This document shows positions 18,540-27,319 of a DNA stretch of 64,000 nucleotides, piece by piece (the first letter of the stretch is position 1; every line of letters starts with the position of its first letter). The notes under the pieces were generated by a model. The model did no database searches. It was not told the DNA's origin and saw only the letters and a program-made list of their open reading frames with translations. The DNA is from an uncultured Bacteroidales bacterium (lineage in GTDB: Bacteria; Bacteroidota; Bacteroidia; Bacteroidales; Bacteroidaceae): the NCBI GenBank assembly GCA_937906165.1, contig CALCYA010000096.1:1-64000 (forward strand), read 5' to 3'. The translations under genes and the position numbers were made by a program.

Positions 18540-18574
18540 CAAAAATAGGTCACCGCATAGGCGATGACCTATTT
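18540..18574 (-). promoter_or_regulatory. Terminator of the GH20 gene overlapping the sanA promoter
   Basis: On the minus strand AATAGGTCA pairs with TGACCTATT around a 13-base loop, and its T-run is part of TATTTTTG (18540-18547), an exact -7 element 14 bases before the sanA start. One sequence therefore seems to end the upstream hexosaminidase transcript and begin the next. Confidence 0.55.
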
Positions 18575-18593
18575 ATATTATATGCTTACGGTA

Positions 18594-20573
18594 TTACCTG
18601 CAAACGTTCTCGACCTTGAAGTTTGTAACCTTGCTCTTGAAGTTGCCTGCCTTCTCAAGCGGGAACACGAGTGTACGTACGTAGTACATCTTGTCCTTGC
18701 CGCCCTCGTTGTGGTAGAGTGTCTGCTTGTCGAGTGTCTCAACGAGCTTGCCGTTCACGAAGAGCTTTGTAACCTGCTGGTTACCGCTGATTGTAACGTG
18801 AGCCTTCTCACCCGGGAAGAAACTGTAGTTGAAAGTCATGAGGTAGCCGTCGCGTGAGAAACCGAGCTTGCCGCTTGCGGGGTCGGCAAGGTAGAAGACA
18901 GCGTCGCGTGAGCTTGTCAATACTGTGCCAGGGCACTCCTTTGCCGCTACAATGTCGAATGATACGCTGTACTCGTAACCGACCTCTCTGATACCTGTCT
19001 CCTTTACAAGGTTTGCAGCAGGCTTGAGTGCGGGAATTTCAACAAGTGTTCTCTTCTCGCCGCTGAAACGGCCTGCGATGTTGAGGCCCGGAGCGTCGCT
19101 GAGCGCAAGGCGTGCCTTGTCGAACTCTTCGTATGATACGGTTGGCTTTGCACCTGTCCACATCTTCACTGCCATAGTCTGCATAGCAGGGAATACACGG
19201 TAGTGGATGTCCTTGCAGCTGATACCGTTGCCTGCATGGTCGTTCCATACAGCGAATGAACCGCCCTTTATCTGCGGGTGCTTCTCCTCGAATGTCTGGT
19301 TGCCTATTACTGCCGGTGTCCAGCTGTTGTAGAGGTAGTTGCAGTTGAGGTAGTCATAATAGTAACCTGCAGCGGGTACGATATATGTGAAACCGTCGGG
19401 TATGCTGATTACATCGTAACCGAGAGCTATCATCTCCTTTGGATCGGCATAGCCGTTGTACCACTCATACATGAGCACGTTGTCTACCTTTACGGGGGTG
19501 TTGCCCTTAGCGTGTGTCAATGCACCCCAAACGCAAGCCTGCTTGCCATACTTCTCGGCTGTGCGGATGCAGAAGTCGGTGAAGTAACGGAACTTCTCAA
19601 CGACTGCTGTGTCACGGTTGGAGTATTCGTCGGTACCTACGTGGAAACGTGGACCGCGGAAAACCGGCTCCTCGCCGCCGAGGTACTCCATGAAGAGTGA
19701 GTCGATGAATGTGTATGTGCCCGGGTTGAAGAGGTCCAGGTGGTCAAGACCATAATCCTTGCTGCCGAGTTCGGGGCGGTAGTGTACGAATGCGAGTGAG
19801 TGAGCGGGTACGTCAATCTCAGGGATAATCTCTACACCTACGCGCTCCGCGTGCTTCTGAAGCTCGATGAACTCCTCCTTTGTGTAGTAGCCGTCACGTG
19901 ATGTAAGGCCTGGGAAGAGGTCGCTCTCAAGGCGGAAACCTGACGGAGTCTTTGCCCAGTCGTGGTTGAAGTACTGCTTGAAGGCATTGTCGTTGAGGTG
20001 GATGTGGAATGTGTTCATCTTGTAGTATGCCATGAAGTCAACATACTCGTGCAGGAAGCTGATGGGGATGAACTTGCGGCCGCAGTCGAGCATGAAACTG
20101 CGCATCTCGTAGTCGGGGTAGTCAACGATGTTGCCCTTTGGGAGTACATTCGCGTTCTGCTCTGCAATCTGCAGGATTGTACGTGTCGCCCACATTGCAG
20201 CGCGTGCGTTGCCGGCTGTAATCTCAACCTTATCGGCGATGTTGATGGTGTAACCCTCTGCACCCAGCTTCTTGTTGTTCTTGACGTTGAATACGATGTC
20301 ACCCTTGGCAGCCTTGCCCTCTACAACCTGGAGCTCTACACCTGTCATCTTCTTGAAGTCACATGCGAACTGCTTTGCAACCTCGGCAAGCTCTGCGCTC
20401 TTCTTTGAATAGACAACCTTTGTCTCTGATGTAATCTGGAACTCGCCTGTCGCACCTTTCCATTCACGGAGTTCAGGGATAACAAAAGGCTTCTTGTTCT
20501 TTTCGGCTGCAGTCACATTTGCTACAAATGAGAAGCAGATGACTGCAAGCAGGAATAAAATCTTGTTCTTCAT
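18594..20573 (-). CDS. Beta-N-acetylhexosaminidase, GH20
   Basis: A 659-residue secreted or periplasmic glycosidase that removes terminal GlcNAc/GalNAc from host or bacterial glycans. A signal peptide (1-22) precedes the GH20 N-terminal domain (about 30-150). The TIM barrel starts at DYPDYEMRSFMLDCGRKFI (151-169) and bears the catalytic Asp-Glu pair in HVGTDEYSN (about 315-316), required for substrate-assisted catalysis. The last ~130 residues form a beta-sandwich resembling a lectin-like (LamG/concanavalin) domain, perhaps a glycan-binding module. Transcribed alone from the -7 box at 20622-20629. Mucin or glycoprotein glycans are the likely substrate. Confidence 0.92.
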   Translation of the reverse strand: MKNKILFLLAVICFSFVANVTAAEKNKKPFVIPELREWKGATGEFQITSETKVVYSKKSAELAEVAKQFACDFKKMTGVELQVVEGKAAKGDIVFNVKNNKKLGAEGYTINIADKVEITAGNARAAMWATRTILQIAEQNANVLPKGNIVDYPDYEMRSFMLDCGRKFIPISFLHEYVDFMAYYKMNTFHIHLNDNAFKQYFNHDWAKTPSGFRLESDLFPGLTSRDGYYTKEEFIELQKHAERVGVEIIPEIDVPAHSLAFVHYRPELGSKDYGLDHLDLFNPGTYTFIDSLFMEYLGGEEPVFRGPRFHVGTDEYSNRDTAVVEKFRYFTDFCIRTAEKYGKQACVWGALTHAKGNTPVKVDNVLMYEWYNGYADPKEMIALGYDVISIPDGFTYIVPAAGYYYDYLNCNYLYNSWTPAVIGNQTFEEKHPQIKGGSFAVWNDHAGNGISCKDIHYRVFPAMQTMAVKMWTGAKPTVSYEEFDKARLALSDAPGLNIAGRFSGEKRTLVEIPALKPAANLVKETGIREVGYEYSVSFDIVAAKECPGTVLTSSRDAVFYLADPASGKLGFSRDGYLMTFNYSFFPGEKAHVTISGNQQVTKLFVNGKLVETLDKQTLYHNEGGKDKMYYVRTLVFPLEKAGNFKSKVTNFKVENVCR

Positions 20574-20621
20574 AAATTATAGTTTGTTATTAATAGTATA
20601 TTGCCTATTTTGCATAATTTG

Positions 20622-20629
20622 CAAATATA
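20622..20629 (-). promoter_or_regulatory. Promoter -7 box of the GH20 gene
   Basis: Reads TATATTTG on the minus strand, a full match to TAnnTTTG, 49 bases before the GH20 start. Confidence 0.55.
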
Positions 20630-20691
20630 GTTTTTTTATTTATATAAAATATATTGTCAGTTCTTAAAAGTTATTAATATGGAGGCGCTCC

Positions 20692-21495
20692 CTATTCTCT
20701 GTTGCGGAGTTCCCAGAAGGCAACTGCTGCAGCCGCTGCTACGTTGAGGGAATCGACATTGTGTGACATCGGGATTTTTACTACATGATCTGATGCTGCT
20801 ATTATCTCTGTAGGTAGCCCTTCTCCCTCTGTACCCATGATTATTGCAAGGCGTGGAATGTCCCTCAATAGGGGAGCGTCTATGGAAATGGAATCGTCGG
20901 AAAGTGCCATTGCGGCAGTAGTGAATCCAATGCGGTGCAGTTCTTCAATCCCATTGTCGAGCCATGTCCATGGAACAAGGAACACGCTGCCCATTGATAC
21001 TCTGACGGCACGGCGGTTCAGGGGGTCGCATGAGTTGCGGGTGAGGAGCACTGCGTCAATGCCGAGTGCGGCAGCGCTACGGAATATTGCTCCTATGTTT
21101 GTGGTGTCTACAACGCCGTCAATGACGACAATGCGGCGTGCGCCACGGCAAACATCCTCGACTTCAGGTTCATCGGGGCGTCTCATGGCGCACAGCACTC
21201 CACGGGTGAGGGTGTAACCGGTGAGGCGTGCAAGCAACTCACGTTCTCCTGTGTATACGGGTATATCGCCGCAACGTGCGATGATGTCTGCTGCGTCACC
21301 GGTAATGTGCCGCTTCTCGCACAGCATGGCAAGCGGTGTATGCCCGGCATTGAGGGCTACATTTATCACCTTTGGGCTCTCGGCAATGAAGATGCCGTCG
21401 TCTTTCTCATGCTCCTTGCGCAGCTGAGCCTCGGTGAGTGTGCTGAATACCTCGACCCCGGGGTGGGTCAGTGATGTTATTTCAATAATTGGCAT
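20692..21495 (-). CDS. TrmH/SpoU-family RNA 2'-O-methyltransferase
   Basis: A 267-residue SAM-dependent methylase that modifies ribose in rRNA or tRNA. The N-terminal ~95 residues are a small substrate-binding domain; the SPOUT knot follows with its three motifs: DGVVDTTNIGAIFRSAAALGID (Asn-Ile-Gly-Ala), IMGTEGEGLP, and IPMSHNVDSLNVAAAAAVAFWEL. The target nucleotide cannot be decided from sequence. It is divergent from glsA, with back-to-back promoter elements between them. Confidence 0.9.
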   Translation of the reverse strand: MPIIEITSLTHPGVEVFSTLTEAQLRKEHEKDDGIFIAESPKVINVALNAGHTPLAMLCEKRHITGDAADIIARCGDIPVYTGERELLARLTGYTLTRGVLCAMRRPDEPEVEDVCRGARRIVVIDGVVDTTNIGAIFRSAAALGIDAVLLTRNSCDPLNRRAVRVSMGSVFLVPWTWLDNGIEELHRIGFTTAAMALSDDSISIDAPLLRDIPRLAIIMGTEGEGLPTEIIAASDHVVKIPMSHNVDSLNVAAAAAVAFWELRNRE

Positions 21496-21512
21496 AATTA
21501 TGGATTATACCG

Positions 21513-21588
21513 CGAAGATAGGCATAAAGGTCGCCGGATGCAAATTTTGCATTAAGATTAGTTTTGTTCAGAAAAATTGCTATCTTCG
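21513..21588. promoter_or_regulatory. Divergent promoters between the TrmH-like gene and glsA
   Basis: Two copies of TATCTTCG face outwards: 21513-21520 on the minus strand (17 bases before the TrmH-like start) and 21581-21588 on the plus strand (44 bases before the chosen glsA start). Each matches TAnnTTTG at 7 of 8 positions with the same substitution, C at position 7. Confidence 0.45.
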
Positions 21589-21632
21589 CGCTGTATGATG
21601 CTTGTCATGCTATGTTCCAACAAGAATTCATA

Positions 21633-22547
21633 ATGGACTATAAGACTGTTTTAGAGGATATATACAAAGCTGTAAAGCCTTATTCCAATGTGGGTAAGGT
21701 GGCCGATTATATACCGGAACTGGCGAAAGTGAACCCCGACAGGTTCGGAATATGTATGGATGTCATCGGCGACGGCTGTTACTCTGTGGGCGATGCTCAA
21801 GAGCGTTTCTCAATACAGAGCATCTCAAAGGTATTCGCCCTTGCGATGGCTCTCTCTGTCAAAGGCGAGGGGCTGTGGACAAGGGTCGGCAAAGAGCCTT
21901 CGGGCACGGCTTTCAACTCCCTTGTTCAACTTGAAGTGGAACGCGGTATTCCCCGTAACCCTTTCATAAATGCAGGGGCTATGGTGCTGACAGATGTCCT
22001 GCTGACATCTTTCGAAGACCCGGCCGGGAAATTTCTTGAGTTTGTCCGTGAACTTTGTGGCAGTAAGGATATCTCTTTCAATGAACAGGTGGCGCACTCG
22101 GAGCGTGAGAAGGCTTATCTGAATGCTGCTATAGCCAATCTCCTCAAATATCATAAAAATATCGAATGTGACGTCGAAGAGGTTTTGCATCTATATTTTC
22201 TCACCTGTTCGGTCGAGATGAGCTGCTGTGAACTGGCAAAGGCTTTCCTTGCATTTGCCGACCATACCGAACCTTTCTGTTATGCTGGTGTAGAGCTTAC
22301 GCGCTCGCAGATAAAGCGTATGAACGCGATAATGCAGACATGCGGATTCTATGACGAGGCAGGTGAGTTCTCCTATCTTGTAGGCTTGCCCGGCAAGAGC
22401 GGTGTAGGTGGTGGCATTGCAGCCATTTATCCAATGTGCTATTCGGTGGCAGTCTGGAGCCCGCGCCTTAACGGAAAAGGCAATTCGGTAAAAGGAATGA
22501 AGGCGCTTGAGTTGCTGACGACAATGACAAACGAATCGATATTCTGA
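21633..22547 (+). CDS. glsA: Glutaminase
   Basis: Cytoplasmic serine-dependent glutaminase: L-glutamine to L-glutamate and ammonia. The 304 residues match the beta-lactamase-fold glutaminase family (about 300-310). The nucleophile/base pair is in FSIQSISK (Ser at about 63, Lys at 66); further family blocks are NPFINAGAM, the KSGVGGGI segment and the active-site tyrosine region. The frame extends upstream to 21564, over the -7 element, so the ATG at 21633 (MDYKTVLEDIY) was taken; an ATG at 21612 is possible. It leads a run of genes for amide amino-acid use. Confidence 0.93.
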   Translation: MDYKTVLEDIYKAVKPYSNVGKVADYIPELAKVNPDRFGICMDVIGDGCYSVGDAQERFSIQSISKVFALAMALSVKGEGLWTRVGKEPSGTAFNSLVQLEVERGIPRNPFINAGAMVLTDVLLTSFEDPAGKFLEFVRELCGSKDISFNEQVAHSEREKAYLNAAIANLLKYHKNIECDVEEVLHLYFLTCSVEMSCCELAKAFLAFADHTEPFCYAGVELTRSQIKRMNAIMQTCGFYDEAGEFSYLVGLPGKSGVGGGIAAIYPMCYSVAVWSPRLNGKGNSVKGMKALELLTTMTNESIF

Positions 22548-22556
22548 TTGATGCTT

Positions 22557-23369
22557 ATGAAAGAGACAAAGGTGATATTCATAACTGGTGCATCTTCGGG
22601 CTTCGGTAAGGAGACTGCAGAGGAACTTGTAAGGCGTGGACACATTGTCTATGGCACAAGCCGTAAGGGCGCAGCTTGTGACAACGGGGTGCGTATGCTG
22701 CCGATGGATGTAACTGACAAGGATTCCATTGCCCTGGCTGTGGATAGAGTGGTGACCGAGCAGGGACGTATCGATGTCCTCATAAACAATGCCGGTGTGG
22801 GAATAAGCGGTGCATTGGAACTTGCTACCGAAGAAGAGATTGAGTGGCAGATGGGAACGAACTTCAAAGGCATGGTGAATATGTGCAATGCGGTGCTGCC
22901 CCACATGCGTAAGGCCCGTAACGGACGCATTATAAATATAAGTTCCATTGCCGGCGTCATGGCTGTTCCTTTTCAGGGCTTCTATTCTGCCTCCAAATTT
23001 GCCATCGAGGGTTACAGCGAGGCTCTCTCAATGGAGGTATATCCTTTCGGCATAAAGGTGTGCGTGGTGGAGCCCGGTGATTTCTCTACCAATTTCACTG
23101 CCAACAGGAATGTCTCAAGGGAGACACTTGCCTGTGATGACTATCGTGAGTGCTTTGAACGTACTATGGATATAATTGAAAAGGAAGAACTCGGCGGGTC
23201 AAAGCCCATCAAACTTGCCAAGAGGATTGCCCGTCTGGTAGAGCGCAGGAACCCTCCTTTCCGTACAAAGGTGGGCCCGTGGTTCCAGGTGGCGTTGGCA
23301 AAGGTGCGTTGGATGGTGCCGCAGCCGTGGTTTGCTAAAGGACTGCGGTGGTTCTATAAGATAAAGTAA
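22557..23369 (+). CDS. Short-chain dehydrogenase/reductase
   Basis: A 270-residue Rossmann-fold NAD(P)H oxidoreductase of classical SDR type: cofactor motif TGASSGFG at about residues 9-16, NNAG, the catalytic Ser in INISSIAG and the YSASK Tyr-Lys pair. A Ser/Arg-like residue set after the first strand (GTSRKG) favours NADP(H). It begins 9 bases after the glsA stop, so it is likely co-transcribed; ATG codons at 22551 and 22557 are both possible. The substrate is unknown. Confidence 0.85.
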   Translation: MKETKVIFITGASSGFGKETAEELVRRGHIVYGTSRKGAACDNGVRMLPMDVTDKDSIALAVDRVVTEQGRIDVLINNAGVGISGALELATEEEIEWQMGTNFKGMVNMCNAVLPHMRKARNGRIINISSIAGVMAVPFQGFYSASKFAIEGYSEALSMEVYPFGIKVCVVEPGDFSTNFTANRNVSRETLACDDYRECFERTMDIIEKEELGGSKPIKLAKRIARLVERRNPPFRTKVGPWFQVALAKVRWMVPQPWFAKGLRWFYKIK

Positions 23370-23441
23370 CCTTGAAACAAAATTAACTTAATGTGCGTTG
23401 AATAAAAAAACTTGAAGTATAACTTATAAAAACCAACAATT

Positions 23442-24545
23442 ATGACCTACTTAAAAAGATTCGGTATGTTTGTGATTATGCTGTTGTCTGTGACGATGGC
23501 TTTCGCTCAGGAGTTGCCAAAGGTATATATCCTCGCGACAGGTGGAACAATTGCGGGCTCGGGTTCTTCGGCTACAAAGAGTAACTATTCGGCAGGACAG
23601 GTTGCTATCGGTACACTGCTCGATGCTGTTCCCGCAATAAATGATGTTGCATACGTCGAGGGCGAGCAGGTGGTGAATATCGGTTCACAGGATATGAGCA
23701 ATGATGTGTGGCTGGTGCTTGCAAAGAGAGTGAATGAACTTCTTGCACAGACAGACGTGAACGGTATTGTAATTACCCACGGAACCGATACCATGGAGGA
23801 GACTGCCTTCTTCCTGAGTCTTGTTACCGACAGCAATATCCCCATTGTGCTTGTAGGTGCAATGCGTCCATCTACCGCAATAAGTGCCGATGGCCCGGTC
23901 AACCTCTACAATGCCGTTGTAACCGCTGCATCACCCGCCTCAATGGGTCGTGGAGTGCTTGTGTGCATGAACGGCAAGGTTTATGGTGCCGCAGATGTCA
24001 CAAAAACCAATACAACAAGCGTGGAGACTTTCCAGTCGCCCAATTCCGGTGCTCTGGGTTACATCCACAATGGCGAGGTATTCTATTATCATGCTCCCGA
24101 CAGAGTGGGCCGTAAATTTGTAGACCATGTACATGAGGGAACATTGTTCAATGAGGTCAGGACTCCATATTTCAATATAGATGGCCTGAAGTCTCTCCCC
24201 AAGGTGGGCATAGCCTATGGTTACTCAAGTGTCGAGGGTGATGTCGTTGACATGATGATTGACAAACACTATAAAGGCATCGTGTATGCCGGAGTTGGTA
24301 ACGGTAACATCCATAAGAATGTATTCCCTGAGCTTGAGAAGGCGCGCAAGGACGGTATAATAGTTGTACGTTCAAGCCGCGTTCCTACCGGTGCTACAAC
24401 ACTTGACGCCGAGGTGGATGACAACAAGTATGAGTTTGTGGCATCATGGGGGCTCAACCCACAGAAGGCACGCATCCTTCTGATGCTTGCCCTTACAAAG
24501 ACCGATGATTGGAAAGTTATTCAGAAATATTTCAATAACTATTAA
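23442..24545 (+). CDS. ansB: Periplasmic L-asparaginase, type II
   Basis: Converts L-asparagine to L-aspartate and ammonia outside the inner membrane. The signal peptide ends at FAQ (about residue 23); the nucleophile is Thr36 in LATGGTIAGSG, and the second catalytic set is THGTDTMEETAFFL. The 367 residues fit a type II enzyme with leader. It heads a three-gene set with a porin (12-base gap) and a Dcu transporter (30-base gap): substrate entry, deamidation, then uptake or exchange of aspartate. The 72-base gap before it shows no clear -7 box, so it may be read from glsA as well. Confidence 0.93.
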   Translation: MTYLKRFGMFVIMLLSVTMAFAQELPKVYILATGGTIAGSGSSATKSNYSAGQVAIGTLLDAVPAINDVAYVEGEQVVNIGSQDMSNDVWLVLAKRVNELLAQTDVNGIVITHGTDTMEETAFFLSLVTDSNIPIVLVGAMRPSTAISADGPVNLYNAVVTAASPASMGRGVLVCMNGKVYGAADVTKTNTTSVETFQSPNSGALGYIHNGEVFYYHAPDRVGRKFVDHVHEGTLFNEVRTPYFNIDGLKSLPKVGIAYGYSSVEGDVVDMMIDKHYKGIVYAGVGNGNIHKNVFPELEKARKDGIIVVRSSRVPTGATTLDAEVDDNKYEFVASWGLNPQKARILLMLALTKTDDWKVIQKYFNNY

Positions 24546-24557
24546 TAAACTACAGTC

Positions 24558-25751
24558 ATGAAAATGAGAAACACTCTATTTGTACTTGTAGCGCTTGTAG
24601 CCGGTATGGCATCGGCCCAGGTTACATCGCGTAATGCTGCAAATGCCTATGGCGAGAAATCACTTGCAGAGCGCGTGACAAAAATCGAGAAACAGAACGA
24701 CTGGTTCAATCTCTACATGAACATGCACGGTGCTTTCGATGCAAAGTTCAACCAGGATGGCCGCAACGGCTTGAGCGAAGGTGCGTTCAATATGCGTCAG
24801 CTGCGTATCGAGGCTAAAGGTAAGGTTAATGACTGGCTCTCTTACCGTTGGCGTCAGCGCCTGAACCGCAGCAATGACGGTGGCGGCATGATCGATAATC
24901 TGCCGAACTCCATTGACCTTGCATATATCGCTGTTCAACTCAATGAGAAGTTATCACTGACAGCAGGCAAGCAGTGCGCCGCGTACGGTGGTTTCGAGTT
25001 CGATGCGAACCCTATCGAAATCTACCAGTACAGTGAGATCATCAACAATATGAGCAACTTCATGACAGGTCTTTCGCTCATATATGACGTTACTCCCACA
25101 CAGCAGTTGCAGTTCCAGATTCTTGACAGCCGCAACGGCTCGCAGGAGGATACTTACGGTGCAGGTCTCGAGGAGAGCCGTCTGCCGCTTGTATACTCCG
25201 TGAACTGGAATGCCAATATGTTCGACAATGCATGGCAGACACGCTGGTCGGCTTCTCTGATGGAGGAGACTCACGGAATGTACATGTATTATGTGGCGCT
25301 CGGTAACCAGTTCAACTTCTCGGAGCGTTGCAATATGTATGTCGACCTCATGAGCTCGCTTGAGCAGGTTGACCGCAAGGGGATAATGACTAATCTCCTT
25401 GGTGGTCAGGGCGCTTTTGGCGGACATAACATGTACAATGCGTTGTATAACTCGCTTGTGACAAAGATAAACTTCCGCGTACAGCCCAAGTGGAATCTTT
25501 TCGCGAAGGGTATGTTCGAGTCTGCCGGTGTGGCAAAGGATACCGACGGCGTGGCAAAGGGCAACTACCGTACATCGCTCGGTTACATTGCCGGTGTGGA
25601 GTTCTATCCAATGGAGACCAACCTGCACTTCTACCTTGCATTCATCGGTCAGAGCAACTTCTTCACCGAGAGAGCAAAGGCGTTCGGGCAGGATGACTAC
25701 AGTACACAGCGTGTCTCTTTGGGCTTCATCTACCAGTTGCCTCTGTTCTGA
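24558..25751 (+). CDS. Outer-membrane porin, OprO/OprP-like
   Basis: A 397-residue beta-barrel with a signal peptide (ending MASAQ). A short coiled-coil-like segment (LAERVTKIEKQNDWF) precedes alternating amphipathic strands with many aromatic residues, ending in the strand RVSLGFIYQLPLF with the terminal Phe recognised by the Bam complex. The pattern FDAKFNQDGRNG...FNMRQLRIEAKGKV is that of the phosphate-selective porin O/P family. Placed between asparaginase and Dcu, it probably admits amino acids or dicarboxylates rather than phosphate; that is inferred from context. Confidence 0.82.
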   Translation: MKMRNTLFVLVALVAGMASAQVTSRNAANAYGEKSLAERVTKIEKQNDWFNLYMNMHGAFDAKFNQDGRNGLSEGAFNMRQLRIEAKGKVNDWLSYRWRQRLNRSNDGGGMIDNLPNSIDLAYIAVQLNEKLSLTAGKQCAAYGGFEFDANPIEIYQYSEIINNMSNFMTGLSLIYDVTPTQQLQFQILDSRNGSQEDTYGAGLEESRLPLVYSVNWNANMFDNAWQTRWSASLMEETHGMYMYYVALGNQFNFSERCNMYVDLMSSLEQVDRKGIMTNLLGGQGAFGGHNMYNALYNSLVTKINFRVQPKWNLFAKGMFESAGVAKDTDGVAKGNYRTSLGYIAGVEFYPMETNLHFYLAFIGQSNFFTERAKAFGQDDYSTQRVSLGFIYQLPLF

Positions 25752-25781
25752 TAATTAACACATGACAAACACGTATAAAAT

Positions 25782-27083
25782 ATGATGCTTGTACAACTTC
25801 TGCTGGTTCTTGTGTGCATAATCATCGGTGCACGTCTTGGCGGTATCGGCCTTGGTGTCATGGGTGGTGTGGGTGTTGCGGTGCTGACATTTGTCTTCGG
25901 GTTGCAACCCGGCGCTCTTCCCATTGATGTGATGCTTATGATTGCAGCGGTAATATCTGCGGCAGGATGTATGCAGGCGGCAGGCGGTCTTGATTATATG
26001 GTAAAGGTGGCAGAGCGTATACTGCGCTCTAACCCGCAGTATGTGACAATCCTGGCTCCGCTGGTGACCTATACTTTCACTTTTCTTGCAGGAACGGGAC
26101 ACGTTGCATATTCGGTGTTGCCTGTGATTGCCGAGGTGGCCACAGAGACAAAGATACGTCCTGAACGTCCGCTGGGAATAGCTGTCATTGCCTCGCAACA
26201 GGCTATTACGGCTTCCCCTATCTCTGCGGCTACGGTGGCTCTCCTGGGCTTGCTCGCCGGTTTTGACATTACGCTTTTCGACATTCTTAAAATAAGTATA
26301 CCTGCCACTCTTGTGGGTGTGATTGTAGGTGCCCTCTTCTCTATGAGAGTGGGTAAGAAACTTGTCGATGACCCTGAATACAAGCGCCGTCTTGAGTCGG
26401 GTGAGCTCGATATCAAGCATGTTGAGATTGACGATGTGAAGAACCGTTTCGGTGCGCGCATTTCTGTACTGCTCTTTATTGCAGCCACTGTATTGATCGT
26501 CCTCTTCGGTTCAATGCCGTCAATGCGTCCTTCGTTTGACGGAGAACAGGTAGGTATGCCTGTCATAATAGAGATGCTGATGCTTGCTACGGCTGCATTG
26601 ATACTGCTCATCACCCGTACCAGTGGCGCGAAGGCTGCGCAGGGTAGTGTGTTCTCGGCAGGAATGCAGGCTGTGGTGGCAATCTTCGGTATTGCATGGA
26701 TGGGTGATACTTTCATCAGTGGAAACATTGTGGAGCTGAAAAGCTCGATTGAGGGTGTTGTTACCGAGATGCCTTGGCTCTTCGGTTTGGCGCTCTTCGT
26801 GATGTCGATACTGCTCTACAGCCAGGCAGCCACAGTACGTGCGATAGTTCCATTGGGTATAGCATTGAGCATATCCCCTATGATGCTGATTGCGTTGTTC
26901 CCTGCAGTGAACGGTTATTTCTTTATCCCTAACTATCCGACATTGGTGGCGGCGATAAACTTTGATCGTACCGGAACTACAAGGATAGGAAAGTGGATAC
27001 TTAACCACTCGTTCATGATGCCGGGCCTTGTGGCTACGGCAGTGGCAATAGCTACAGGTCTTTTGTTGATTCAGATTTATTGA
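25782..27083 (+). CDS. Anaerobic C4-dicarboxylate transporter, DcuA/DcuB family
   Basis: A 433-residue inner-membrane carrier with about 10-12 hydrophobic segments. Family blocks include ARLGGIGLGVMGGVGV, QPGALPIDVMLMIAAVI, FTFLAGTGHVAYSVLPVI and SQQAITASPISAA. Dcu proteins take up aspartate or fumarate and export succinate during fumarate respiration, a central pathway in Bacteroides. With asparaginase upstream the likely cargo is aspartate in exchange for succinate. DcuA and DcuB cannot be separated by eye. It is followed by a strong terminator. Confidence 0.92.
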   Translation: MMLVQLLLVLVCIIIGARLGGIGLGVMGGVGVAVLTFVFGLQPGALPIDVMLMIAAVISAAGCMQAAGGLDYMVKVAERILRSNPQYVTILAPLVTYTFTFLAGTGHVAYSVLPVIAEVATETKIRPERPLGIAVIASQQAITASPISAATVALLGLLAGFDITLFDILKISIPATLVGVIVGALFSMRVGKKLVDDPEYKRRLESGELDIKHVEIDDVKNRFGARISVLLFIAATVLIVLFGSMPSMRPSFDGEQVGMPVIIEMLMLATAALILLITRTSGAKAAQGSVFSAGMQAVVAIFGIAWMGDTFISGNIVELKSSIEGVVTEMPWLFGLALFVMSILLYSQAATVRAIVPLGIALSISPMMLIALFPAVNGYFFIPNYPTLVAAINFDRTGTTRIGKWILNHSFMMPGLVATAVAIATGLLLIQIY

Positions 27084-27105
27084 TACCAGCTATCCTGAAT
27101 AGGAC

Positions 27106-27141
27106 GTGGGTGACCCATTCACTTTTGGGTCACCCACTTTT
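27106..27141 (+). terminator. Terminator of the asparaginase-porin-dcu operon
   Basis: A perfect 12-bp stem (GTGGGTGACCCA, 27106-27117, with its complement at 27126-27137) is followed by TTTT. Confidence 0.85.
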
Positions 27142-27254
27142 GTTGAGGGGTTGGATGAAAAGAGCCTTTTCAGTCTTGTCGGTATGTAAAGATAAAAGAT
27201 GTGTAATGGGAATATTTCTTGCCGTTTAGAGGTTTCTACTCCTTGCTTTTTTAT

Positions 27255-27262
27255 TAATTTTG
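27255..27262 (+). promoter_or_regulatory. Promoter -7 box of the K+/H+ antiporter gene
   Basis: TAATTTTG matches TAnnTTTG exactly, 58 bases before the start. TTTC at 27233-27236, 18 bases upstream, is a plausible -33 element (3 of 4). Confidence 0.6.
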
Positions 27263-27319
27263 CATCCGATTGGGATTTATATCCTACAAGTCCCGGTCGT
27301 TTTGGAAACGGTTTGAATT

